Assembly (NCBI RefSeq): GCF_023156535.1 | Contig: NZ_JALNMH010000010.1 | Span: forward strand, 124,001 to 188,000 | Length of the DNA stretch: 64,000 nt | Direction: 5' to 3' | Source of the DNA: Pseudomarimonas salicorniae | Lineage (GTDB): Bacteria; Pseudomonadota; Gammaproteobacteria; Xanthomonadales; Xanthomonadaceae | Shown here: positions 29,483 to 40,048 of the stretch, in pieces | Position numbering within the stretch: the first letter of the stretch is position 1 | Layout: every line of letters begins with the position of its first letter | The notes under the pieces: model-generated | The model's database searches: none | Told to the model about the DNA's origin: nothing | Seen by the model: the letters and a program-made list of their open reading frames with translations, nothing else | Made by a program: the position numbers and the translations under genes

Positions 29483-31143
29483 GCCTGCGGTGGATGGTCC
29501 GTGTCGTTCTGTTGACCTGCCTGGGCTGGGCGTTGCCGGCCAAGGCCGAGGTGCGCGCGTGGCTGGACCGGGAACAGGTGGCGCTCGGCGAGACGGTTAC
29601 CCTGAATATCGAGGTCCAGGGGGCAGGGGTCGCTGCGCCGGATTTCTCGCCGCTGGATGCGGAATTCGAGCGCCGCGGCAGCTCCAGCAGCTCGCAGATT
29701 TCCCTCGTCAACGGGCAGCGCAGCGCCACCACCCTGTTCGCTGTGTCGCTGCAGCCCCGGCGCGAAGGCGAGCTTCGGGTGCCGTCGATCCTGGTGGGCG
29801 GTGAGCGCACGCCCGAGTTGAAGATCGCCGTCGGCCCCTCGCCGATCGATACCGGGAGCGGCGGCGACGTGTTCCTGGAAGCCACGCTCGGCGCCTCCGA
29901 GGTCTACGTACAGCAGGAGGTGGTGTATTCGCTGAAGCTCTTCTACGCGCTCAGTCTCTGGGACGGCCAGCTCGATGCACCGACTGGCGAGGGCCTGCAA
30001 AGCGTCCGGCTCGGTGACGACCTGAAGTACCAGGTCGAGCGCGCGGGCCGGCGCTACTCGGTGATCGAGCGCCGCTTCGCCCTGATCCCGGAGCGCAGTG
30101 GCACCTTGACCGTCGAGGCGGCCCGGTTCGAAGGCACGGGCCTGGAGCGCGGCGGCTACGGCGGCCTGATCGGCTCGGGCGGCATCCGACTCAGTGCAGC
30201 CGGCAAGCCACTGACGCTCGAGGTGAAGCCGCGCCCGGCCGGCGCCGAGGAGCCCTGGCTGCCCGCCGCCGAGTTGCAGCTGGACTCGACGGGCGAGTCC
30301 TGGCCGGCCGAAATCCGGGTCGGGGAACCGCTTAGCCTTGGGCTCCAGCTGCGCGCCAAGGGATTGCTGCCGGCCCAGCTTCCAGAGCTGGAGCTGCCTC
30401 CGATAGCTGGTGCAGCGGTGTATCCAGACCAGGCGGCCAGCCGTGACCTCAGCAGCGGGGAGGGTCTGGCCGGCGAGCGTTTCCGGCGTTTCGCAATCGT
30501 GCCGCAGAAGCCAGGAACGCTGGAGATTCCGGCCGTACGCCTGCCCTGGTGGGATACCGGAGAGCACCGGCAGCGCTGGGCCGAGCTGCCGGCGCGCCGT
30601 ATCGAAGTACTGCCGGCGGCAGGGACTGCGGCCCCGAGCGACCCGGGAGCTGCCTCGTCGGGGACGCCTGCCGACAAGGAAAGCTTCGCGCGGGGCCCGG
30701 CGTCTCCCGCGTATGGCCTGCCCGCCTGGCCGTTCATGCTGCTGAGCCTGGTGCTGGCCGTCGGTTGGTGGTTGAGTCTGCGCCGCCGCGCGCTGCAGGT
30801 GTCGGTGCCGGCGCCCGCAGCGCCCGTCGAGCCCTCAGCGGCGGCGCCTGACCTGAAAGCGGCGCTGCGCGAGGGCGATGCGCACGCTATCTCATCGGCC
30901 CTGCAGGCCCTGGCGCCCCCGGGCTACGGTCATTCGTTGCGCGCCGTCGCCTCCGCCCTCGCCGACGTCGCGCAGCGCGATGCTGTGCTGGCGCTGGAGC
31001 GCCATCGGTTCGCGCCGCCGGGCATCGAGCCCGCCTCACCGGTCGAGGCCCTGCGTGCCGCATTCGCCCGTGGTCCGGTCTGGCGCGCCAGCGACGCTGG
31101 GGCCGGTCGCGCCGCCTCGCGCTATCCGCCGCTGTACGGCTGA
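29479..31143 (+). CDS. batD: BatD family protein (oxygen tolerance)
   Basis: 554 residues. Signal peptide ending ALPAKA, tandem beta-sandwich domains in the periplasm (VRAWLDREQVALGETVTLNI is the typical BatD opening), a membrane helix at about 415-433 (PFMLLSLVLAVGWWLSL), and a cytoplasmic helical tail rich in Ala. Last gene of the moxR-bat operon. A partially paired GC hairpin without a T-run lies directly after the stop and may end the operon. Confidence 0.92.
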   Translation: MSLRWMVRVVLLTCLGWALPAKAEVRAWLDREQVALGETVTLNIEVQGAGVAAPDFSPLDAEFERRGSSSSSQISLVNGQRSATTLFAVSLQPRREGELRVPSILVGGERTPELKIAVGPSPIDTGSGGDVFLEATLGASEVYVQQEVVYSLKLFYALSLWDGQLDAPTGEGLQSVRLGDDLKYQVERAGRRYSVIERRFALIPERSGTLTVEAARFEGTGLERGGYGGLIGSGGIRLSAAGKPLTLEVKPRPAGAEEPWLPAAELQLDSTGESWPAEIRVGEPLSLGLQLRAKGLLPAQLPELELPPIAGAAVYPDQAASRDLSSGEGLAGERFRRFAIVPQKPGTLEIPAVRLPWWDTGEHRQRWAELPARRIEVLPAAGTAAPSDPGAASSGTPADKESFARGPASPAYGLPAWPFMLLSLVLAVGWWLSLRRRALQVSVPAPAAPVEPSAAAPDLKAALREGDAHAISSALQALAPPGYGHSLRAVASALADVAQRDAVLALERHRFAPPGIEPASPVEALRAAFARGPVWRASDAGAGRAASRYPPLYG

Positions 31144-31230
31144 GCAGATCCGGCGTGCTCCGGTCTGCCGGGAAACCGCGCATGGCTGGTGGTGTAGACT
31201 CCGGGCCCTTGTCCGGTTGAGGAATGGTTC

Positions 31231-32736
31231 ATGATCAAGCGTGTAGGGGCATTGCTGGCTGGCTGCCTGGCATCCATGGCAGCGGCCGCGCAGTCGCCCG
31301 AACCCGGCATCGACGAGCGCATCAACGCGGCGGTCACGCCGGTCAGCACCGCGATCTCGGACGCGATCTTCTACGCGATCCCGATGCACGGCACCGAGTT
31401 TCCGCTGATCGTCGGCTGGCTGGTGCTGGCGGGCATCATCTTCACGCTGTACTTCCGCTTCATCAATTTCCGCGGCTTCACCCACGCCTTCCGCCTGCTG
31501 CGCGGCGACTACAACGATCCCAAGGCGCCGGGCGAAGTGACCTACTTCCAGGGGCTTTCCTCGGCGGTATCCGGAACTGTCGGCCTCGGCAATATCGCCG
31601 GCGTGGCCGTGGCGATCACCCTCGGTGGCCCGGGCGCGACCTTCTGGATGATCCTCGCGGGCATCCTCGGCATGGCGACCAAGTTCGTCGAGTGCACGCT
31701 GGGCACGCAGTACCGGCTGGTGAAGCCGGACGGGACCATCTCCGGTGGCCCGATGTACTACCTCTCGCGCGGCATCGGCGAGCATTACCCCAAGCTGCGT
31801 GGCTTCGGCATCGTGCTGGCGACGATCTTCGCCATCTGCACCATGTTCGGCGCGATCGGTGCCGGCGGCATGTTCCAGGCCAACCAGGCCTATGCGCAGA
31901 TCGCCAGCATTTCCGGCGGATTCTTCGACGACAAGGCCGCGCTGTTCGGGATCATCTACGCGATTCTCGCAGGTGCCGTGCTGATCGGCGGTATCAGCCG
32001 CATCGGCCAGGTCACCGCCAAGCTGGTGCCCAGCATGGCGGCTCTGTACATCCTTTCTGCGCTGGTCGTGCTCGCCATGCACGCGGCGGATATTCCCGCG
32101 GCCCTCATGACCATCATCGGCGACGCTTTCAACCCCGAGGGCGTAGTCGGCGGCATCGTCGGCACCCTGATCATGGGCTTCCGCCGCGCCGCGTTCTCCA
32201 ATGAAGCCGGGCTGGGCTCGTCGGCCATCGCCCACTCCACCATCCGCACCCGGGAGCCGGTCAGCGCCGGCATGGTGGCCTTGTTCGAGCCCTTCGTCGA
32301 TACGGTGATCATCTGCACCATGACCGCCCTGGTCATTGTCATCACCGGTGCCTACATGCAGGGCGAGGGTGTGGAGGGCGTTCGCCTGACCTCGATGGCG
32401 TTTGCCTCGGTGATGCCCTGGTTCCCCTACCTGCTGGCCTTCCTGGTCCTGCTGTTCGCCTTCTCGACCACCATCACCTGGGGCTACTACGGGGCCAAGG
32501 CGGCGAGCTTCCTCGCTCGCGAATCGAATGCCGTACTCTACGGATTCAAGGCGTTCTATCTGGTCATGGTGGTGGTTGGCTGCACCATGCAGCTCAGCGC
32601 CATCGTCGATCTCGCCGACGGCCTGCTGTTCATCATGGCGATCCCCAACCTGATCGGCATGTACCTGCTGGCTCCGGTGGTCAAGCGCGAACTCGCGGCC
32701 TACATGGAACGGGTGCGTAACGGAACGACGCGTTAA
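31231..32736 (+). CDS. alanine/glycine:cation symporter (AGCS family)
   Basis: 501-residue sodium-coupled amino acid transporter with about ten to eleven membrane helices. Motifs of the family are TYFQGLSSAVSGTVGLGNIA, GGPGATFWM, FGAIGAGGMFQANQ and RRAAFSNEAGLGSSAIAHS. An unusually cleavable-looking N-terminal segment ending in AAAAQS precedes the first helix, as in several marine members. Substrates are probably alanine or glycine with sodium; this cannot be resolved from sequence. It is followed after 21 bases by a second sodium-dependent carrier, suggesting a two-gene uptake operon. Confidence 0.93.
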   Translation: MIKRVGALLAGCLASMAAAAQSPEPGIDERINAAVTPVSTAISDAIFYAIPMHGTEFPLIVGWLVLAGIIFTLYFRFINFRGFTHAFRLLRGDYNDPKAPGEVTYFQGLSSAVSGTVGLGNIAGVAVAITLGGPGATFWMILAGILGMATKFVECTLGTQYRLVKPDGTISGGPMYYLSRGIGEHYPKLRGFGIVLATIFAICTMFGAIGAGGMFQANQAYAQIASISGGFFDDKAALFGIIYAILAGAVLIGGISRIGQVTAKLVPSMAALYILSALVVLAMHAADIPAALMTIIGDAFNPEGVVGGIVGTLIMGFRRAAFSNEAGLGSSAIAHSTIRTREPVSAGMVALFEPFVDTVIICTMTALVIVITGAYMQGEGVEGVRLTSMAFASVMPWFPYLLAFLVLLFAFSTTITWGYYGAKAASFLARESNAVLYGFKAFYLVMVVVGCTMQLSAIVDLADGLLFIMAIPNLIGMYLLAPVVKRELAAYMERVRNGTTR

Positions 32737-32757
32737 GAGCCGCCCGGGAGCCCGACG

Positions 32758-34050
32758 ATGAAGCGCAAGATCCCGCTGCATACCCAGATGCTGATTGGCT
32801 TCGTCGTCGGCGCCGTGGCCGGCATCCTCGGTAACCTGTTCTTCGGTGGCGCCGGCTGGCTTGAGGCGCTGGTCAACTACGTGGCGCAGCCGATCGGTCA
32901 GATCTTCCTGCGCCTGCTGTTCATGCTGGTGGTGCCGCTGGTGTTCTCGGCGCTGGTGCTCGGCGTGGTCGAGATCGGTGACCCGAAGTCGCTCGGCCGG
33001 ATCGGCGGCAAGACGCTCGGCTACGTGGTGGTGGTGACCGCGCTGGCGGTCACCATCGGCCTGGTGACCGTCAACGTGCTGCAGCCAGGACGCGGCCTGC
33101 CGCCCGAGGTCGGTAACGCCATCCTCGCCAGCTCGGCGGAGAATGCCGGGGCCATCGCCGCCAAGCGCGAAGGTGTGTCGGGCATGGATCTGCTGCTCAA
33201 CATCGTCCCGCGCAACCCGCTGGCTTCAGCGGTCAACGGCGATCTGATCGGAGTGATGTTCTTCGCCCTGATGTTCGGCATCGCCGCGGCGGTGCTGCGC
33301 ACCGACGGCACCCGGAGCTTCCTGGGGGCCGTGCAGGGCATCTACGACATTTCCCTGCGCCTGATCGACTGGATCATCCTCACCGCGCCCTATGCGGTGG
33401 CGGCGCTGTTGTTCGCGATCACCGCCAAGTTGGGCGTCGACGTGCTGGTCCAGCTGGCCCGCTTTGTCGGCACGGCCACGCTGGCGCTCGGCATCCACTT
33501 CTTTGTCGTGTTTCCGCTGCTGGTGCGGCTTGTTGGCGGCATGTCGCCGCTGGAGTTCTTCAAGCGCGCCGAGCCGGCGATCCTCACCGCATTCTCGACT
33601 TCATCCAGCTCGGCGACGTTGCCGACCACGCTGATGGTCGCCGAGGACCGCCTGGGCGTGCCTCGCCGGGTCGGACGATTCGTCTGCACGCTGGGCGCCA
33701 CGGCCAACATGAACGGCACTGCGCTGTTCGAGGGCGTGACCGTGCTGTTCCTCGCCCAGTTCTTCGGCGTCGAACTGAGCCTGGTCCAGCAGATCACCGT
33801 CCTGCTGCTCTGCATCCTCGGCGGCATCGGCGCGGCCGGCGTTCCTGGCGGCTCGCTGCCGGTGATCGCTATGATCCTCGCCATGTTCGGCATTCCGCCG
33901 GAGGGCATCGGCCTGATTCTGGGCGTCGATCGCTTCCTCGACATGTGCCGGACCACGGTCAACGTGACCGGCGACCTGGTCGGTGCGGTGGTGGTCTCGC
34001 GGGGCGAGCCGGACGCCGAGGTGCCAACAGTGGAGGCCGCGCAGGGCTGA
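32758..34050 (+). CDS. dicarboxylate/amino acid:cation symporter (DAACS family)
   Basis: 430-residue GltP/GltPh-type elevator transporter with eight membrane helices and two re-entrant hairpins. The serine-rich hairpin AFSTSSSSATLPTT and the second signature LGATANMNGTALFEGV, followed by IGAAGVPGGS and GVDRFLDMCRTTVNVTGD, define the substrate site; the Asp and Arg of the last motif bind the amino acid moiety, favouring glutamate, aspartate or a neutral amino acid over plain C4-dicarboxylates. It lies directly behind the AGCS gene and ends 17 bases before a convergent methyltransferase. Confidence 0.94.
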   Translation: MKRKIPLHTQMLIGFVVGAVAGILGNLFFGGAGWLEALVNYVAQPIGQIFLRLLFMLVVPLVFSALVLGVVEIGDPKSLGRIGGKTLGYVVVVTALAVTIGLVTVNVLQPGRGLPPEVGNAILASSAENAGAIAAKREGVSGMDLLLNIVPRNPLASAVNGDLIGVMFFALMFGIAAAVLRTDGTRSFLGAVQGIYDISLRLIDWIILTAPYAVAALLFAITAKLGVDVLVQLARFVGTATLALGIHFFVVFPLLVRLVGGMSPLEFFKRAEPAILTAFSTSSSSATLPTTLMVAEDRLGVPRRVGRFVCTLGATANMNGTALFEGVTVLFLAQFFGVELSLVQQITVLLLCILGGIGAAGVPGGSLPVIAMILAMFGIPPEGIGLILGVDRFLDMCRTTVNVTGDLVGAVVVSRGEPDAEVPTVEAAQG

Positions 34051-34067
34051 GTCTGCGCCGCCGTCGC

Positions 34068-34826
34068 TCAGTCTTCGACCCAGCCGGCGACCATCACCCG
34101 CTTGCGGTGGACCAGCTGCTCGTAGCCGTCGTCCGGCACCGGCAGCACCTCGACGCGCGAAAAGCCGATTCGCTGCATGATCCAGACCAGGGCCTCGGTG
34201 CTCGGCACCAGGCAGATGCCGGTGGTCGAGGCTTCGGGGCCGTGGGTCTCCCCGGTTTCGTCGATGATGCCGAAGCTGCCCTTGAGCGGGCGCACGAAGC
34301 GGTAGCTGCCGTAGTCGACCCAGCCGGTCATGCCCGGCACCACCTGGGTCTCCACCAGGCACAGCCGGCGGCAGTGGGCGCGGGCGGCGCGCAGCGCGCC
34401 GACCGGATTCTCCAGGTGATAGATCAGGCCGAAGCAGAGCACGAGGTCGTGCAGGCCCAGCTGCAGGGGCTCCAGCTGATGGACGTCGGCCTGGCGGACC
34501 TGCCAGTGGGGCAGGCCGAGCGCGTCGCGGATCAGGCTGGCGTCGGCGACGTGCTCCTCGCGGGCATCGATGCCGGTGACGCGGGAGAAACCCCGCTGGG
34601 CGAGATGCGCCGAGAACCAGCCCTGGTGGCAGGCGAGGTCAAGCGCGCTGAGCCCGTCGAGACGATCGTCGAAGGTGCGCGCCAGTTCGGCGTCCAGCAT
34701 CTGCGTACGGGTGTGGTGGATGGCGTCGAGCACGCCACCATCGTAGGTCGGCGTCTGCCGCCCGGAGGGCAGGCGGAAGGGGTAGAACCAGGTCTTGGCC
34801 AGGGCCCGGGATTCGAGGTCGGTCAT
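34068..34826 (-). CDS. class I SAM-dependent methyltransferase (CmoB-like fold)
   Basis: 252 residues. SAM-binding motif I is LDLACHQGWFS (about 62-72), with GIDARE as motif II and LCFGLIYHLENP as the later motif. The opening WFYPFRLPSG and the length resemble the Methyltransf_9/CmoB-related group, but the carboxy-SAM-binding context of CmoB cannot be confirmed, so I leave the substrate open. It may act on a tRNA or a small or sugar substrate. It stands alone on the minus strand; the ATG at 34826 is the only reasonable start and has no clear ribosome-binding site. Confidence 0.82.
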   Translation of the reverse strand: MTDLESRALAKTWFYPFRLPSGRQTPTYDGGVLDAIHHTRTQMLDAELARTFDDRLDGLSALDLACHQGWFSAHLAQRGFSRVTGIDAREEHVADASLIRDALGLPHWQVRQADVHQLEPLQLGLHDLVLCFGLIYHLENPVGALRAARAHCRRLCLVETQVVPGMTGWVDYGSYRFVRPLKGSFGIIDETGETHGPEASTTGICLVPSTEALVWIMQRIGFSRVEVLPVPDDGYEQLVHRKRVMVAGWVED

Positions 34827-34950
34827 GGAGGCTGCCTTGCCGCAGGGGGCGCAGAGTGTAACCGGCCCCTACTTCCGGCAGTCACAGGACGTGCGGGGGT
34901 GCGTCATGATCCCTGCAAGCCGGCGCCACGCCGGCGCTGTGGAGCCCCCC

Positions 34951-35292
34951 ATGACGACGACGCTTTTCCTGATTGGCCTGATGGCCCTGTTCCTGATCGC
35001 CCTGCCGGTGCTGCTGTTCAAGCTGGTCTGTGGCGTGTTCAGCATGATCGGCTGGCTCTTCGGGGCCGTGTTCAGCCTGATCGGCGGAGTCTTCTCCGCG
35101 GTCTTCGGGCTGTTCACCGCGCTGGCCGCGATGGTGCTGGTGCTGGCGATCGTGCCGCTGATCCTGGTCGCCGTTGGATTCGGCCTGATGCTGCCGGTCC
35201 TTGTGCCCGTGATGCTGGTCGTCGGCCTGGTCTGGCTGATCGCGCGCGCCGCCCGTCCGGCCCCCGCGCCCGCCCAGCTGCCGGCGCCCTAG
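34951..35292 (+). CDS. small hydrophobic membrane protein
   Basis: 113 residues, almost entirely hydrophobic with three to four membrane helices, including Gly/Phe-rich repeats (FSMIGWLFGAVFSLIGGVFS) and a Val/Leu/Pro-rich C-terminal half. GGAG at 34941-34944 supports the ATG at 34951. The tail is Ala/Pro-rich. No family is recognised and the function is unknown. The upstream 124-base region is shared with the divergent methyltransferase gene. Confidence 0.7.
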   Translation: MTTTLFLIGLMALFLIALPVLLFKLVCGVFSMIGWLFGAVFSLIGGVFSAVFGLFTALAAMVLVLAIVPLILVAVGFGLMLPVLVPVMLVVGLVWLIARAARPAPAPAQLPAP

Positions 35293-35311
35293 CAGGGCGC
35301 GATAAGTTCTG

Positions 35312-35336
35312 CCGCGCGGGAACTTTTCCCGCGCGG
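35312..35336. other. long perfect GC hairpin between the small membrane protein and dsbC
   Basis: A 10-11-bp perfect stem (35312-35322 with 35326-35336, loop of three). It lacks a following T-run, so intrinsic termination is uncertain; it could still separate the two genes or stabilise the upstream mRNA 3' end. Confidence 0.5.
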
Positions 35337-35393
35337 TAGGGTCGGGGCTCTGACCGGGCGCATTCTGCCCGCCTACCAGGATTCCGACTCCCG

Positions 35394-36131
35394 ATGATTC
35401 GCACCCTTGCCCTTGCGGCCCTCGCCGCCCTGACCCTGAATGCGCCCTCCGCCGCCGAAGACGCCGGCGAGGCGAAGGTGAAAGCGGCGATCCAGTCGCT
35501 GGTGCCCGGTGCGACCATCGACAGCATCGCCGAGTCGACCCTGCCCAACTTCTACGAGGTGGTGCTCGCCGGGCAGGTGATCTACGTCAGTCGCGACGGC
35601 CGCTACCTCATCCAGGGCTCGGTCTACGACGTGCCGGCGCGCACCGACCTGACCGAAAGCGCGCGCGCCAAGCTCCGCGTCGAGGGACTCAAGGAAGCCG
35701 GCCCCGAGCGCCGGATCATCTACGGGCCCAAGGATGCCAAGTACCGCCTGACGGTGTTCACCGACATTGACTGCGGCTATTGCCGCCGCATGCACCAGCA
35801 CATGGACGAGTACAACCGCCTTGGCATCGCCATCGAGTACCTGTTCTTCCCGCGCGCCGGTGTCGGCTCCGAATCCTTCGACAAGGCGGTATCGGTGTGG
35901 TGCTCGGACGACCGCGCCAAGGCCCTGACCGATGCCAAGGCAGGCGTGGCGCTCGACAAGAAGCAGTGCAGCAACCCGATCGAGGCCGACTACGCGCTGG
36001 GCAACAAGATCGGCGTCAATGGCACGCCCGCCGTCTTCACCTCCCAGGGCGTCCAGATTGGCGGCTACATGGCGCCGGACCAGTTGATCCAGCGCCTCGA
36101 GCAGCTGGAGGGCAAGCCCGCCGGCGGCTGA
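35394..36131 (+). CDS. dsbC: thiol:disulfide interchange protein DsbC
   Basis: 245-residue periplasmic disulfide isomerase. Signal peptide ending in NAPSAA, N-terminal dimerisation domain (about 25-85), linker, and a thioredoxin-fold domain with the active site C127-G-Y-C130 and cis-proline P212 (NGTPA). A second Cys pair (VWCSDD and KKQCSN) matches the structural disulfide of DsbC. It corrects wrong disulfides in exported proteins and needs reduced thiols from DsbD, which is not in the window. It is relevant to the Cys-containing exported proteins encoded nearby. Confidence 0.94.
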   Translation: MIRTLALAALAALTLNAPSAAEDAGEAKVKAAIQSLVPGATIDSIAESTLPNFYEVVLAGQVIYVSRDGRYLIQGSVYDVPARTDLTESARAKLRVEGLKEAGPERRIIYGPKDAKYRLTVFTDIDCGYCRRMHQHMDEYNRLGIAIEYLFFPRAGVGSESFDKAVSVWCSDDRAKALTDAKAGVALDKKQCSNPIEADYALGNKIGVNGTPAVFTSQGVQIGGYMAPDQLIQRLEQLEGKPAGG

Positions 36132-36156
36132 GCCGCGGCCGCGAAGGCGGGCGCAT

Positions 36157-36171
36157 CCGCTAGACTAGCGG
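36157..36171 (+). promoter_or_regulatory. 7+1+7 perfect palindrome upstream of purL
   Basis: CCGCTAGACTAGCGG is a perfect inverted repeat with a one-base centre, located 26-40 bases before the purL ATG and covering a -10-like TAGACT. It differs from the E. coli PurR operator. Either an operator for an unknown regulator or coincidence. Confidence 0.3.
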
Positions 36172-36196
36172 GCTCCTCCGCCCGCCCTGTCTCCCG

Positions 36197-39100
36197 ATGA
36201 TCGTCCTGCTCGGCCGTGAGGCCCTGTCGCGTTTCCGGCTTGACCGCCTGGATGCCCGCCTGACCGCCGCCTCCGGCGCCCCGATGGCGCTGGATTGGGT
36301 CCACTGGCTGTACTTCGTCGACGCCGATGCGCTGGATGGCGATGCGCTGGCGCGGCTCTGTCGCATCCTCGACGCCGAGCCGGCCGCCGCGGACCTGGCC
36401 CTCGATGCGCTGGTGGTGCCAAGGCTCGGCACTATCTCGCCGTGGTCGAGCAAGGCGACCGAAATCGTGTCCGGCGCCGGACTGGCCGTGCGCCGCGTCG
36501 AGCGCGGGCAGGGCTTTCGCTGGACCGCCGCGAGGCCGCTTGGCGAAGACGCCCGCGAGGCGGCCTGCGCAGCGATCCACGACCGGATGACCGAGAGCTG
36601 CCTTGGCGGCCTGGACGAGGTGGCTCCGCTGTTCCGCAAGCAGTCCCCCGGCCGGCTGGTGCATGTCTCTCGCAGCGCCTTGCCGCAGGCCAATGACGAG
36701 CTGGGCCTTGCCCTCTCGCCCGACGAAGTCGACTACCTGCAGCAGCGCTACGCCGAGCTGGCCCGCGACCCCAGCGACGCCGAGCTGATGATGTTCGCCC
36801 AGGCCAACAGCGAGCACTGCCGGCACAAGATCTTCAACGCCCGCTTCCGCCTTGATGGCGAGGACATGCCGCACTCCCTGTTCGGCATGATCCGCCACAC
36901 CCAGCAGCAGTCCCCGCAGCTGACCCTCAGCGCGTACAAGGACAACGCAGCGGTGGTCGAGGGCTTCCCCTGCGCGGCGTTCGCCGCCGGCGACGATGGC
37001 CTGTGGCGCGAGTCCGCTGCGGCGAGTTCGGCGTTCTCGATCAAGGTCGAAACGCACAACCACCCGACCGCCATTGCGCCGTTTCCCGGCGCGGCAACCG
37101 GCTCGGGGGGCGAGATCCGCGACGAAGGCGCGGTGGGTCGGGGCGGCAAGCCCAAGGCCGGGCTGACCGGATTCTCCGTCAGCCACCTGCGCATTCCCGG
37201 CCACGCCCGGCCCTGGGAAGCGGCACGCCGGCTCAATCCCGGCATGGCCAGCGCGCTGGAGATCATGATCGAGGGCCCGATCGGTGCCGCCGCCTTCAAC
37301 AACGAGTTTGGTCGGCCGGCCCTGCTCGGCTACTTCCGCAGCTTCGAGCTGGGCGAGCCCGAGGGCGGCGTGGTCCGCGGCTACGACAAGCCGATCATGA
37401 TCGCTGGCGGTCTGGGCCGGGTCGAGCCGCAACAGGTCGAGAAGCAGCGTCTTTCGCCGGGAGACAAGGTCATCGTGCTGGGTGGCCCGGCCATGCTGAT
37501 CGGCCTCGGTGGTGGAGCGGCCTCCTCGGTCGGCTCCGGGCAGAGCAGCGCCGAGTTGGACTTCGCCTCGGTGCAGCGTGACAACCCCGAGATGGAGCGT
37601 CGCTGCCAGGAAGTCATCGACCGCTGCTGGCAGGCCGGCGAGGCCAATCCTATCGTTTCGATTCACGATGTCGGCGCCGGCGGCCTGTCGAACGCGATTC
37701 CCGAGCTGCTTCACGACGCCGGGCGCGGCGGCCTGATCGATCTGCGCAAGATTCCCTGCGACGACGCGGGAATGACGCCGATGCAGATCTGGTGCAACGA
37801 ATCCCAGGAGCGCTACGTGCTCGGCGTGCACGAATCCGACCTCGAGCGCTTCAGCGCCTGGTGCGAGCGCGAACGCTGCCCGTTCGCGGTGGTCGGCACG
37901 GTGACCGAGGTCGAGCACCTGCGCGTCGACGATCCGCTGCTCGGCGAGCCGGTCATCGACCTGCCGATGGACGTGCTGTTCGGCAAGGCGCCGAAGATGG
38001 AGCGCGACACCGCCCCGCCGGCACCGACGGCCTGGCCGCGCCCCGAGCTGGCTGCCGACGAGCTCTACGAGGCCGGCCTGCGCGTGATGCAGCACCCGAC
38101 CGTGGCCGCCAAGAATTTCCTGGTCACCATCGGCGATCGCAGCGTCGGCGGTCTGTGTTCGCGCGACCAGATGGTCGGCCGCTGGCAGCTGCCGCTGGCC
38201 GACTGTGCGGTCACCCTGGCCGATTTCCGCGGCCGTGGCGGCGAGGCCATGTCGATGGGCGAGCGGACCCCGCTGGCCCTGCTCGACGCCGCCGCCAGCG
38301 CCCGCATGGCGGTCGGCGAGGCCCTGACGAATCTCGCCGCGGCGCCGGTGGCCTCGCTGCGCGAGGTCAAGCTGTCGGCGAACTGGATGGCCGCGGCCGC
38401 GCATCCCGGCGAGGACGCCCGGCTGTTCGAAGCGGTGCGCGCGGTCGGCCTCGAGCTGTGCCCGAAGCTCGGCATCGGCATTCCGGTCGGCAAGGATTCG
38501 CTGTCGATGCAGTCGCGCTTCCCGCGCGAGGCGGACGACGACGGCCGGATGGTCTCGCCGGTGTCGCTGATCGTCAGCGCTTTTGCCCGCGTCGCCGATG
38601 CCGGCAAGACACTGACGCCGGTGCTGCAGCGCGCCGAGGACAGCGAGCTGTGGCTGATCGGGCTCGGGGGAGGCCGCAAGCGGCTGGGGGGATCGATTCT
38701 TGCCCAGTGCTACTCCAGCTTCGGCGGGCCGCCTCCGGATCTCGACGATCCGCAGCGCCTGCGCAGCTTCTTCGAACTGGTCCAGGCGGCCCGCGAGGCC
38801 GACCTGGTCCTGGCCTATCACGACCGCAGCGACGGTGGCGCCTTCGCCACCTTGTGCGAGATGGCCTTCGCCGGCCATGCCGGTGTCGACATCCAGCTCG
38901 ACGGTTGGGGCGACGATCCGTTCCGCGCCCTGTTCAACGAGGAGCTCGGTGCCGTGGTCCAGGTGCGCTGCGAGGACCGCGCCGCCTTTGCCGACCTCGT
39001 CGACCGCCACGGACTGACCGACTGCGCCCAGCGCATCGGTCGGCCCAGCACGGCGCCGCGGGTTCGCGTTGGCATCGCCGGGCGGACGCTGGCCGAGTGG

Positions 39101-40048
39101 TCGTGGAACGACCTGTTCAGCGCGTGGTGGGAGGTGTCGCACGCCATCGCCCGGCTGCGCGACAACCCGCTCTGCGCAGACAGCGAGCGCGAGTGGCGCA
39201 GCGAGTTCGATGACCCGGGCCTGGTGCCCGCGCTGGGCTTCGATCCGGACGAGGATATCGCCGCGCCCTTCATCTCCCGCGGCGAGCGCCCGCGCATCGC
39301 GATCCTTCGCGAGCAGGGCGTCAATGGCCAGGTCGAGATGGCTGCCGCCTTCACCCAGGCCGGCTTCGATGCGGTCGATGTCACCATGACCGACCTGATC
39401 AATGGCCGGAGGCAACTGGCCGAGTTCCGCGGCCTCGCCGCCTGCGGCGGCTTCTCCTACGGCGACGTGCTGGGCGCCGGGCGCGGCTGGGCGACCTCGA
39501 TCCTGGAGCGTGCTGCGCTGCGCGACCAGTTCGCGGCCTTCTTTGCCCGCCAGGACAGCTTCGCCCTCGGTGTCTGCAACGGCTGCCAGATGCTTTCACA
39601 GCTTCGCGAGCTGATTCCCGGTGCGGCGCACTGGCCGCGCTTCCAGCGCAACCTCAGCGAGCAATACGAGGCCCGCCTGTCGCTGGTCGAGGTCATCGAG
39701 TCGCCGTCGATCCTGCTGCGCGGCATGGACGGCTCGCGCATTCCCGTCGTGGTCGCGCATGGCGAGGGCCGCGCGGAGTTCGATTCCTCGCTGGACGAGA
39801 CTGCTGCGCGGGCCGCGCTGCGCTTCGTCGATGCGTTAGGCGAGCCGGCCTCCAGCTATCCGCAGAATCCCAACGGCTCGCCCGGTGGCCTGACAGGCTT
39901 CGCCAGCGAGGACGGGCGCGTGACGATCATGATGCCGCACCCCGAGCGGGTCTTCCGCACCCTGCAGATGAGCTGGGCGCCCTCCGAGTGGGGCGAGTAT
40001 TCGCCCTGGATGCGCATGTTCCGCAACGCGCGGGTGTGGTGCCGATGA
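36197..40048 (+). CDS. purL: phosphoribosylformylglycinamidine synthase
   Basis: 1283-residue large-form FGAM synthase (fourth step of purine synthesis, ATP- and glutamine-dependent). The order is PurS-like N-terminal domain, linker, two AIRS-type ATP-binding halves ([37 protein letters not shown] split across motifs; [12 protein letters not shown]), and a C-terminal class I glutamine amidotransferase with the nucleophile Cys1127 in GVCNGCQM and the dyad His1248/Glu1250 in MPHPERVF. The length is normal for gammaproteobacteria. The stop overlaps the start of the next gene (ATGA). Confidence 0.97.
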   Translation: MIVLLGREALSRFRLDRLDARLTAASGAPMALDWVHWLYFVDADALDGDALARLCRILDAEPAAADLALDALVVPRLGTISPWSSKATEIVSGAGLAVRRVERGQGFRWTAARPLGEDAREAACAAIHDRMTESCLGGLDEVAPLFRKQSPGRLVHVSRSALPQANDELGLALSPDEVDYLQQRYAELARDPSDAELMMFAQANSEHCRHKIFNARFRLDGEDMPHSLFGMIRHTQQQSPQLTLSAYKDNAAVVEGFPCAAFAAGDDGLWRESAAASSAFSIKVETHNHPTAIAPFPGAATGSGGEIRDEGAVGRGGKPKAGLTGFSVSHLRIPGHARPWEAARRLNPGMASALEIMIEGPIGAAAFNNEFGRPALLGYFRSFELGEPEGGVVRGYDKPIMIAGGLGRVEPQQVEKQRLSPGDKVIVLGGPAMLIGLGGGAASSVGSGQSSAELDFASVQRDNPEMERRCQEVIDRCWQAGEANPIVSIHDVGAGGLSNAIPELLHDAGRGGLIDLRKIPCDDAGMTPMQIWCNESQERYVLGVHESDLERFSAWCERERCPFAVVGTVTEVEHLRVDDPLLGEPVIDLPMDVLFGKAPKMERDTAPPAPTAWPRPELAADELYEAGLRVMQHPTVAAKNFLVTIGDRSVGGLCSRDQMVGRWQLPLADCAVTLADFRGRGGEAMSMGERTPLALLDAAASARMAVGEALTNLAAAPVASLREVKLSANWMAAAAHPGEDARLFEAVRAVGLELCPKLGIGIPVGKDSLSMQSRFPREADDDGRMVSPVSLIVSAFARVADAGKTLTPVLQRAEDSELWLIGLGGGRKRLGGSILAQCYSSFGGPPPDLDDPQRLRSFFELVQAAREADLVLAYHDRSDGGAFATLCEMAFAGHAGVDIQLDGWGDDPFRALFNEELGAVVQVRCEDRAAFADLVDRHGLTDCAQRIGRPSTAPRVRVGIAGRTLAEWSWNDLFSAWWEVSHAIARLRDNPLCADSEREWRSEFDDPGLVPALGFDPDEDIAAPFISRGERPRIAILREQGVNGQVEMAAAFTQAGFDAVDVTMTDLINGRRQLAEFRGLAACGGFSYGDVLGAGRGWATSILERAALRDQFAAFFARQDSFALGVCNGCQMLSQLRELIPGAAHWPRFQRNLSEQYEARLSLVEVIESPSILLRGMDGSRIPVVVAHGEGRAEFDSSLDETAARAALRFVDALGEPASSYPQNPNGSPGGLTGFASEDGRVTIMMPHPERVFRTLQMSWAPSEWGEYSPWMRMFRNARVWCR

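Noticed and set aside
36065-39415. Long minus-strand reading frame opposite purL
   Set aside because: It mirrors purL codon positions and has no conserved motif; the plus strand encodes a full-length PurL.
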